A DNA stretch of 64,000 bases from Tectiglobus sp965215755 (GTDB lineage: Bacteria > Pseudomonadota > Alphaproteobacteria > Rhizobiales > Hyphomicrobiaceae). Within the stretch, counting starts at the first letter, position 1, and each line of letters opens with the position of its first letter. The notes beneath the pieces were generated by a model that made no database searches, was not told where the DNA came from, and worked only from the letters and a program-made list of their open reading frames with translations. Positions 1 to 6,957 of the stretch are shown piece by piece. Location: the NCBI GenBank assembly GCA_965215755.1, contig OZ244119.1:3162001-3226000 (forward strand). The letters are read 5' to 3'. The translations under genes and the position numbers were made by a program.

Positions 1-1039
1 AGCCTTCCTTGCCCGCGCGCCCTGTTCGACCAATGCGGTGAACATAGTCATCACTGGCCCAAGGCACATCAAAATTGAAAACGTGACTGACGTCAGGAAT
101 GTCGAGGCCACGCGCTGCAACGTCACTGGCTGCCAGAAATGTAATCTCGCCGGATCGAAATTTCTCCAGCGTATCCATGCGACTGGTTTGATCCATATCG
201 CCATGCAATGCACCCGCATTGAACCCGTGCTTGGTCAGAGACTTGAACAGGATCGAGACGTCGCGTTTGCGATTGCAGAAGATGATTGCGTTCTTGACAT
301 TGTGTGCGCGGATAAGTTCGCGCAATAGTTCACGTTTTTCCCAGTCTTCGCCATCGCCACAGAAACAGAAGGTCTGCTCAATTGTTTTGGCTGTTGTTGC
401 CGGCTTGGCAACCTCGATACGGATGGGGTTCTTGAGAAAGGTATCGACAAGCCGTTGGATTTCTGGCGGCATGGTTGCCGAGAAAAACAACGTCTGACGA
501 CGTGGCGGAAGAAGGCTGCAGATCTTCTCGATATCCGGGATGAAACCCATGTCGAGCATCCGGTCAGCTTCGTCAATCACGAGGATCTCAACACCAGTGA
601 GAAGCAGCTTGCCGCGTTGAAAATGATCTAGCAGCCGGCCTGGTGTCGCGATTAAGACGTCAGCCCCGCGGTCGAGTTTCTTTTCCTGCTCGTCGAACGA
701 AACCCCGCCAATTAACAGAGCAACGTTGAGGCGATGGTTTACGCCATATTTTTCGAATGATTGTGCGACTTGTGCCGCCAGTTCACGGGTTGGTGCGAGG
801 ATCAATGATCGCGGCATCCGTGCGCGTGCGCGCCCGGTTTCGAGCCGCGTGATCATGGGCAACGTGAATGACGCGGTCTTGCCTGTACCAGTTTGAGCGA
901 TTCCAAGCACATCCATGCCGGTGCAGGCGACCGGAATGGCCTGCTCCTGGATCGGGGTCGGGGTCGTATAACCAGACGCTGTAACCGCGTCTTCGACCTT
1001 GCTGCTCAGTCCAAGTCCAGTAAAACTAGGAATTTCCAA
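1..1039 (-). CDS. DEAD-box ATP-dependent RNA helicase, RhlE-like, C-terminus cut by window edge
   Basis: ATP-dependent RNA helicase that remodels RNA duplexes in ribosome assembly or mRNA decay. The translated minus strand shows a Q-motif (YTTPTPIQ), Walker A (AQTGTGKT), PTRELA, TPGRL, the DEAD box as DEAD-R, SAT, then the second RecA domain with ARGLD and HRIGRTGRAG just before the edge. The C-terminal tail, usually variable and basic, lies outside the window. The reading frame opens at 1180 without any ATG. A TTG at 1039 preceded by GGAGAG eight bases upstream gives an N-terminus (MEIPSFTGLGL) typical of the family, so I take TTG as the start. RhlE is the closest type by motif set, but the missing C-terminus prevents a firm subfamily call. 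Confidence 0.9.
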   Translation of the reverse strand, partial: MEIPSFTGLGLSSKVEDAVTASGYTTPTPIQEQAIPVACTGMDVLGIAQTGTGKTASFTLPMITRLETGRARARMPRSLILAPTRELAAQVAQSFEKYGVNHRLNVALLIGGVSFDEQEKKLDRGADVLIATPGRLLDHFQRGKLLLTGVEILVIDEADRMLDMGFIPDIEKICSLLPPRRQTLFFSATMPPEIQRLVDTFLKNPIRIEVAKPATTAKTIEQTFCFCGDGEDWEKRELLRELIRAHNVKNAIIFCNRKRDVSILFKSLTKHGFNAGALHGDMDQTSRMDTLEKFRSGEITFLAASDVAARGLDIPDVSHVFNFDVPWASDDYVHRIGRTGRAGKEG

Positions 1040-1363
1040 GAGCGTTGCTCTCCATTGGGACGTCAGTGTGTCGCGTATCAAACCTGTATATGTCGACGCT
1101 GGGGCCGTGGTGATCTTGCGCGCAACTTCTTCCGATTTGGTGACGTTGGCAGATTCGAATGGCGGCGACAGCCGTAAATCCTAGCTTTTCAACGCCTGTA
1201 ATTGGCACAAAGTACCGTTGCATGGGTGCTGACATAACTCGAAGCAAAAGGCAAGTCTTTGAGAGGTTAGAGACAATAAGTCTTGTACTTTTTTGCTTAA
1301 TTGGAGGATTAAACATCAATATCCGCCACGCCAGCAGGCAAACAGCCCAATAAAGAGGTGCGC
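1040..1363. other. Intergenic region between divergent helicase and hydrolase genes
   Basis: No convincing gene is seen on either strand. The part from about 1230 to 1330 is AT-rich and is the likely site of divergent promoters. Two TTAA tetramers (1292-1330 area) are 8 bases apart rather than the 7 of a CtrA box, so I make no regulatory call. Confidence 0.4.
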
Positions 1364-2065
1364 ATGTCGACCAAGCCCAATCTAGTGATGATTCCGGGGC
1401 TTCTGTGCTCTGACGCCTTGTTTGCGGATCAGCTGCGCGGACTTGAAGGCCAAGCAGCAATTTCGATCGGCAGGGTTCTGAAGCACAATACCCTTGCCAA
1501 CATGGCGAGTGAGATTCTGCGGGTGGCACCGCCTCAGTTTGCCTTGGCCGGGTTGTCGCTTGGGGGATATGTGGCCTTTGAAGTTCTGCGACAGGCGCCG
1601 GAGCGGGTCACAAAACTGGCGCTGCTCAATACGAACGCGCGGGCGGACCGCGCTGATCAGGTTGCTTTCCGTGAGATGTTGATTGGACTTGCCCAAACAC
1701 TCGGTCCGCGGAATGTGCAGGCTGCAGCTCTGCCGATGCTGATCCATGAGTCCCGCTTGGGAGAAAGAGGGCTTGTCGACAGGATCTTGAACATGGCAGA
1801 TGCGGTGGGGCGGGACGCGTTCGTCTGCCAACAACAGGCAATTATCAGTCGCCCGGACAATCGGCCGTTTCTCGCTGAGATCAAGTGTCCAACTGTTATT
1901 ATCGTCGGAGAGCAGGATGCCCTAACACCGGTCAAGGTTGCGCAGGAGATGCATGAAGGGATCGCGGGGAGCAAGCTCGACGTCATTCCCGACTGTGGTC
2001 ACCTATCAACCATGGAGCGACCGGAGCAAGTCAATCGAATTCTATCAGACTGGCTGGCGGAGTAG
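1364..2065 (+). CDS. alpha/beta-fold hydrolase
   Basis: A 233-residue cytoplasmic alpha/beta hydrolase of unknown substrate. The nucleophile elbow is GLSLGG with Ser65, the acid is probably Asp185 (GEQDALTP) and the base is His213 (CGHLSTMERP), so the catalytic triad is complete. The length fits the single-domain esterase/lipase group with a small cap. The ATG at 1364 is preceded by AAAGAGG at a spacing of 5; a GTG two codons upstream is less well placed. It stands alone, convergent with the aquaporin gene 37 bases downstream. The neighbourhood gives no hint of the substrate. Confidence 0.85.
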   Translation: MSTKPNLVMIPGLLCSDALFADQLRGLEGQAAISIGRVLKHNTLANMASEILRVAPPQFALAGLSLGGYVAFEVLRQAPERVTKLALLNTNARADRADQVAFREMLIGLAQTLGPRNVQAAALPMLIHESRLGERGLVDRILNMADAVGRDAFVCQQQAIISRPDNRPFLAEIKCPTVIIVGEQDALTPVKVAQEMHEGIAGSKLDVIPDCGHLSTMERPEQVNRILSDWLAE

Positions 2066-2102
2066 GCGCCAACTTGGTTGGGCTGCTATCAGGCTGCGTC
2101 GG

Positions 2103-2807
2103 CTAGTCTGCACGCTCGTCGAGAATGATGCGCGCCAGCAGGCCGCCGGCGACGGCGCCGATTGTCGGGGCCAGCCAGAAAGCCCACAGCTGTGCAAGAG
2201 CGGTCGTGCCGGCAAATGCAGCGACTGCCGTTGACCGGGCAGGGTTGAGGCTGCCGCCCGACACCGGGATGAGGATAATATAGAGGGCTGCCAGGGTGGC
2301 CCCGATAGCGAACGGGGCCATTGTTGTGATTGACCGGCTCGCTGTCGCCCCCATGAAAGTGATTACGAGTACTGCGGTCGCCAAGCCCTCGAATATTAGA
2401 ACCGCCATTAGCGACTGACGCTCCGGCAGATCAAACCCATTGCTAAGTGTCGCGAATGCATCTGCATTAAGATCGGCTGGAAGGGACAGCATCGATGTGA
2501 ACAGAGCGACGGCATAGACTGCAGTTGCGAGAGCAGCGCCGATAACTTGGGCTACAATAAATCCGGGTGCATGGGCGACGTCGAAACGTCCACCGGCGAT
2601 CAAGCCTATGGTGATGGCAGGATTGAAATGACCCCCGGACACGTGGCCGATTGCCGTTGTTGCTGCCATCAGCGCAAGGCCGGTTGCGAGCGCGACCGGT
2701 ATTGTTTTTTCCGGCATCCCGCCGGCCAGGAAAAGCCAGCTCCCAATCAAGATGAACTGGACGAAAAACGATCCGCAGACTTCGGCTGCCAGGGCTCTCA
2801 TATGCAT
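2103..2807 (-). CDS. MIP-family aquaporin (AqpZ-like water or small-solute channel)
   Basis: Inner-membrane channel of the major intrinsic protein family, 234 residues with six membrane segments and two re-entrant loops. The two NPA motifs are intact: HFNPAITIG around residue 62 and SLNPARS around residue 188, the second followed by the selectivity-filter Arg191. The length and the short loops fit an AqpZ-type water channel better than a glycerol facilitator, which is usually longer. The start ATG at 2807 is preceded by GAGG. The gene is convergent with the alpha/beta hydrolase and appears to be transcribed alone. Substrate is inferred, not shown. Confidence 0.9.
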   Translation of the reverse strand: MHMRALAAEVCGSFFVQFILIGSWLFLAGGMPEKTIPVALATGLALMAATTAIGHVSGGHFNPAITIGLIAGGRFDVAHAPGFIVAQVIGAALATAVYAVALFTSMLSLPADLNADAFATLSNGFDLPERQSLMAVLIFEGLATAVLVITFMGATASRSITTMAPFAIGATLAALYIILIPVSGGSLNPARSTAVAAFAGTTALAQLWAFWLAPTIGAVAGGLLARIILDERAD

Positions 2808-3031
2808 GCTTTGCGCCTCGTTTCTATGCCATTTGTGCCTGTCAAAGGACAGGGTCCAGATTCATCAATTTGGCTTCCGACTACGATGTCATCACGGCGA
2901 TGGCAAACGAAATGCGCAGATATGAATTTGACGGGTAGGTATGATTGGCGTGCAGGCAAATTGCAGTCATCACGAGGTCAAGTTCCGGTGCTATCTGCCC
3001 TCACCCATGATGAAATGCTGGAGGTGGTGGC

Positions 3032-3418
3032 ATGCCTGAACTCAAACACGGTGTGTTTTATTGGAATGAACTCATGACCCGAGATGTCGAGACTGCGGTT
3101 CAGTTTTACCGCGACGTCATCGGTTGGCAGTTCAACAGTGTCGATATGGGAGAGTTCATTTACTGGGTGGCAACAGTTGATGAGCAGCCCGTGGCCGGGA
3201 TCATGGGCATGCTTCCCGATGAGCCGGCTGATGCTCCTGAGCACTGGCTGTCCTATATCGCCGTCGACGATATTGATGCCCGATTAGAAAAAGCCAGAAG
3301 CGCAGGCGCTGTCGTCGTCCGTGAACCTTTCGATGTTGAGAATGTCGGGCGCATTGCTATCATTAAGGATGGTGGTGGTGGTTACATTGGTTGGATGACG
3401 CCGACCGAAATGACCTAA
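3032..3418 (+). CDS. VOC / glyoxalase-fold protein
   Basis: A 128-residue vicinal-oxygen-chelate protein. It begins with the typical pattern of a target strand, WNEL, then a helix (ETAVQFYRDVIGWQF) and continues to a C-terminal strand set ending in GGGYIGWM. Proteins of this size hold two beta-alpha-beta-beta-beta modules and act as dioxygenases, lyases or resistance proteins; no specific activity can be read here. The start ATG has GGAGGTGG immediately upstream. It is followed after 45 bases by the MBL-fold hydrolase in the same direction, so the two may be co-transcribed. Confidence 0.8.
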   Translation: MPELKHGVFYWNELMTRDVETAVQFYRDVIGWQFNSVDMGEFIYWVATVDEQPVAGIMGMLPDEPADAPEHWLSYIAVDDIDARLEKARSAGAVVVREPFDVENVGRIAIIKDGGGGYIGWMTPTEMT

Positions 3419-3463
3419 AGTTGGCTGGGTGGAAACAGGCCTCAGGGCTGTTTGGGGGAACAA

Positions 3464-4342
3464 ATGGATAAGATCGCACTTGGCAGCTTCGAAATTACCC
3501 GGGTCGAAGAATTATCTGCTCCCCTGATGCCGGCACGTCAGTTCTTTCCGGATCTGTCGCTAGAGATGCTTGATGCTGCACGACCTGAAATTCCTGCGGG
3601 TCATTTGTCCGATGCGGATGAGATTGTCCTGAGCTTCCATAGCTACATCCTGAAAACAGGGCGCTCAACAATCCTGGTTGATACCTGCTGCGGCAACGAC
3701 AAAGAACGTCCATCGCGGCCCGCCTTCTCGCATCTGAATACCGATTATCTCGCGACGCTGGCTGCCGCAGGGTGTCAGCCGGAAGACGTCGACTTCGTGA
3801 TGTGCACGCACCTGCATTGGGATCACATTGGCTGGAATACCCAGCGCGTGAACGGCGAGTGGGTGCCGACATTTCCAAATGCCAAGTACATCATGGCGCG
3901 CCGGGAGTATGATCACTGGGATCAACTCATGCAGGATCCTAGCAATATGCACCGGTTTGGCTTCCAGGATAGCGTGCAGCCGCTTATGCGGGCTGAACAG
4001 GCCGTGCTGGTGGATGATGATCATGAGATTGAGAGTGGTATTTGGCTTGAACCTTGCCATGGGCATTCGCCCGGGCATGTTGTGGTCAATCTCGCGTCAG
4101 GAGATGCCAAAGGTGCAATGACGGGGGATGTCATTCATCACCGTGTTCAGCTCGTCTACCCGGAATTATCCACGATTGCAGACATTGATCAGAACCAGTC
4201 GCGGCAGAATCGAACGGCTCTGATGGCCAAGCATGCTGATCGTGGAAGCGTGCTTTTTCCGGCTCACTTTCGTGCACCGTCATTCGGCTGCCTGAAAACA
4301 AAAAATGGTGGACACGGCTACGACTTCATTGCCGCACGATAG
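3464..4342 (+). CDS. MBL-fold metallo-hydrolase
   Basis: A 292-residue metallo-beta-lactamase-fold hydrolase. The metal-binding motif HLHWDH (residues 116-121) is complete, and later ligands are visible as GHSPGH, a TGD aspartate and PAHF. The general layout resembles the lactonase-like MBL hydrolases of alphaproteobacteria, but the substrate cannot be named. The ATG at 3464 follows GGGGGA and is preferred to an in-frame TTG four codons upstream. It follows the VOC gene on the same strand; no shared pathway is evident. Confidence 0.85.
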   Translation: MDKIALGSFEITRVEELSAPLMPARQFFPDLSLEMLDAARPEIPAGHLSDADEIVLSFHSYILKTGRSTILVDTCCGNDKERPSRPAFSHLNTDYLATLAAAGCQPEDVDFVMCTHLHWDHIGWNTQRVNGEWVPTFPNAKYIMARREYDHWDQLMQDPSNMHRFGFQDSVQPLMRAEQAVLVDDDHEIESGIWLEPCHGHSPGHVVVNLASGDAKGAMTGDVIHHRVQLVYPELSTIADIDQNQSRQNRTALMAKHADRGSVLFPAHFRAPSFGCLKTKNGGHGYDFIAAR

Positions 4343-4449
4343 GTCGGTAAGCCCGCTGAAATCAGCTGTTTATGGAGGTAGAAAAGAAAAGAGGCCGCCA
4401 TGATCGCGCGGTCCAAGTGCGGTGGCGCTCCTCAATCGTTGCGCATCTC

Positions 4450-4578
4450 TCAGGTTCCACCGATTAGCCATTGAAATCCGAAGGCAAGTGAAAGAGCCGC
4501 GCCTATCATCCAGACGTATGAGCGCCAAGGCCTATGTCTACGCCACTTAATTGGCTCATTCCTGACTTCTGCCATCAT
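4450..4578 (-). CDS. 42-residue predicted membrane peptide, unrecognised
   Basis: A short reading frame encodes 42 residues: a charged N-terminus with a WRRHRPWR basic cluster, then one hydrophobic segment of about 20 residues (from YVWMIG to WLIGG). This follows the positive-inside arrangement of a single-span inner-membrane protein with the N-terminus in the cytoplasm. The start is a double ATG preceded by TAGGA seven to ten bases upstream. I do not recognise a family. The gene lies in the gap between the MBL hydrolase and parE, on the same strand as parE. The coding call rests on the hydrophobic pattern and start site only. Confidence 0.45.
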   Translation of the reverse strand: MMAEVRNEPIKWRRHRPWRSYVWMIGAALSLAFGFQWLIGGT

Positions 4579-4702
4579 TCACATCCTACCGAATCAGTTG
4601 TTGGCACAAAGCCAGAAGATGGCAATTTGTTGTTATGCGCAAACCGCAAGATGAGAACATGTGGATGGACTTGTGTAGAACTTGGTTAATAAGTCGTGTT
4701 CG

Positions 4703-6736
4703 TTAGATGTCCAGGTCCGTGGCGAATGCAGCGTTGTCTTGGATAAACCGGAAACGTGATTCCGGTTTTGATCCCATCAGCGCATTGACGGCCTTGCCAA
4801 TTTCACTGAGTTCGCCATCGCCAGTTTCAACCCGAAGCATTGTTCGCTTCGATGGGTTCATGGCCGTTTCTTTCAGCTGCGAAGCATTCATCTCGCCGAG
4901 GCCTTTGAAGCGGCTCACTTCGATTTTCTGATTAGCTTTGAACTCACCACTTTCCAGCAGCTTGATACGTTCTGCATCGTCGCGTGCGTAAAGCGTTTTT
5001 GTGCCCTGTGTCAGCTTGAAGAGCGGCGGCACGGCAATATGCAGGTGACCGTTTGTGATCAGTTCCGGCATCTCCTGGTAGAAGAAGGTAATGAGCAACG
5101 ACGCAATATGAGCACCGTCGACGTCCGCATCCGTCATGATAATTACGCGCTCGTAGCGCAGGTCATCGAGGCGGAAGTGCTTGCCGATGCCGCAACCCAG
5201 CGACTGGATGAGGTCGGACAGCATCTGGTTCTGGCTGAGCTTCTGGGAAGACGCGTTGGCCACGTTCAGGATTTTTCCGCGCAACGGCAGAACAGCTTGC
5301 GTTTTCGGGTTACGCGCCTGTTTGGCTGAGCCGCCGGCTGAATCACCCTCAACGATGAAGATCTCGGTTCCGACTTTGGAGTTCGATGCGCAGTCTACGA
5401 GCTTGCCTGGCAGTCGCAGCTTGCGGGTTGCGGTCTGACGCGAGATGTCTTTTTCGCGGCGTTTGCGTAGGCGATCCTCGGCTTGCTCAATCGCCCATTC
5501 GAGCAACTTATTGGCTTGCTGCGGTGAATCGGCCAGCCAATGGTCAAAGGCATCGCGGACAGTTGTCTCGACGATACGGGAGGCTTCCTGGGTCGCTAGT
5601 TTGTCTTTGGTTTGACCCTGAAACTCTGGTTCTCGGATGAACACCGATAGCATCGACGCTGACGTGCTCATAACATCGTCGCCGGTGATCTGGCTGGCTT
5701 TCTTGTTGCCGACCAGTTCCCCATAAGCTTTGAGACCGCGTGAGATTGCAGCGCGTAGTCCGATCTCGTGTGTGCCGCCATCCGGGGTCGGGATCGTGTT
5801 GCAGTAGGAATTGACGAAGCCGTCATGGCTCGCGACCCAGCTCATCGCCCATTCAACTGAGCCATGGCCGCCTTCCTTTTCGACGCGGCCGCAAAAGAGA
5901 TCCTTGGTGACCAGTGTCTGGCCTTCAATTGTCGCCTTGAGATAATCACCGAGGCCACCGGGGTAGTGTAATGTGGCCTCAGCCGGTGTGTCGTCCTTGA
6001 TGATTTCGGGATCGCACGACCATCGGATCTCAACACCACCAAACAGGTAGGCCTTTGAGCGCGCCATCTTGAACAGTCGCGCTGGCTTGAATTTGGTGCC
6101 GGCACCGAAGATGGTGTCATCGGGAATGAAGCGGACCTTTGTGCCGCGCCGGTTCATGATCGAACCGAGCTTTTGCAGCTTTCCATCCGGGGCGCCGCGA
6201 TTGAACACCATGCGGTACAGCTGTTGGCCGCGTGCGACTTCGACTTCGAGCGTGTCGGCCAACGCATTGACGACCGAGACGCCGACGCCATGAAGACCGC
6301 CCGAGGTATTGTAGGCTTTGCCGTCAAACTTGCCGCCGGCGTGCAGGGTCGTCATGATGACTTCGAGGGCGGATTTGTTCTTGTATTTCGGATGCGGGTC
6401 GACCGGGATGCCGCGGCCGTTGTCAGCTACTGAAAGCGCGCCGTCAGCGGACAGATGCACTTCGATCCAGGTGGCGTGACCCGCAACGGCTTCGTCCATC
6501 GAGTTGTCGATAACTTCAGCGAACAGGTGATGAAGCGCTTTTTCGTCGGTGCCGCCGATGTACATACCAGGTCGGCGTCGCACCGGTTCAAGTCCTTCAA
6601 GGACTTCAATATCCGCGGCTGTGTAGTCTTCTGATGCGTCAACGGTCTTGCGAGCACGCGCCGATTTTCGAGTCATGGCATCCTGTAATCTTGCGAATAG
6701 TTCACGCTGGGGAGATTTGCGGTCGGGCTTTGCCAT
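4703..6736 (-). CDS. parE: DNA topoisomerase IV subunit B
   Basis: ATPase subunit of topoisomerase IV, which decatenates sister chromosomes together with ParC. The 677 residues show the GHKL ATPase (EVIDNSMDEA near residue 74, then DNGRGIP and GGLHGVG), the transducer domain, a TOPRIM domain with EGDSAGG at 463 and DADVDGAH at 536, and the C-terminal FKGLGEM segment. The pattern KYKNKSALEVIMTTLHAGGK marks ParE/GyrB. I choose ParE over GyrB because of the length and because it lacks the insertion common in GyrB. The start is the ATG at 6736 (MAKPDRK). parC is not in the window. Confidence 0.93.
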   Translation of the reverse strand: MAKPDRKSPQRELFARLQDAMTRKSARARKTVDASEDYTAADIEVLEGLEPVRRRPGMYIGGTDEKALHHLFAEVIDNSMDEAVAGHATWIEVHLSADGALSVADNGRGIPVDPHPKYKNKSALEVIMTTLHAGGKFDGKAYNTSGGLHGVGVSVVNALADTLEVEVARGQQLYRMVFNRGAPDGKLQKLGSIMNRRGTKVRFIPDDTIFGAGTKFKPARLFKMARSKAYLFGGVEIRWSCDPEIIKDDTPAEATLHYPGGLGDYLKATIEGQTLVTKDLFCGRVEKEGGHGSVEWAMSWVASHDGFVNSYCNTIPTPDGGTHEIGLRAAISRGLKAYGELVGNKKASQITGDDVMSTSASMLSVFIREPEFQGQTKDKLATQEASRIVETTVRDAFDHWLADSPQQANKLLEWAIEQAEDRLRKRREKDISRQTATRKLRLPGKLVDCASNSKVGTEIFIVEGDSAGGSAKQARNPKTQAVLPLRGKILNVANASSQKLSQNQMLSDLIQSLGCGIGKHFRLDDLRYERVIIMTDADVDGAHIASLLITFFYQEMPELITNGHLHIAVPPLFKLTQGTKTLYARDDAERIKLLESGEFKANQKIEVSRFKGLGEMNASQLKETAMNPSKRTMLRVETGDGELSEIGKAVNALMGSKPESRFRFIQDNAAFATDLDI

Positions 6737-6957
6737 GCCGTCTTGAGCTCCATGTCATTGAATCGGCTGCATCGTTCGCTTGCTGCCGTCACGCGGAACT
6801 CAAGACGCATAAGGCGAATCTCATGCGCACAGAGGGTACGTAGGTGCCATGGCGATCGCAGCTTTGCAAGTCAACTCAAGCGAGTTGTTGCAGCCTCGCA
6901 ACGTCGGGCTGACTTGGTACGACTGCGACGGTTCGTTCCAAATGATATGGGGATAAA

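Noticed and set aside
1026..1529. 167-codon minus-strand frame between helicase and hydrolase
   Set aside because: It overlaps the alpha/beta hydrolase in antisense and the helicase start in another frame; it has no protein-like pattern.
2547..3077. 176-codon plus-strand frame over the aquaporin 5' end
   Set aside because: It is antisense to the aquaporin gene and to its upstream region, with no family features and a composition expected from a shadow frame.
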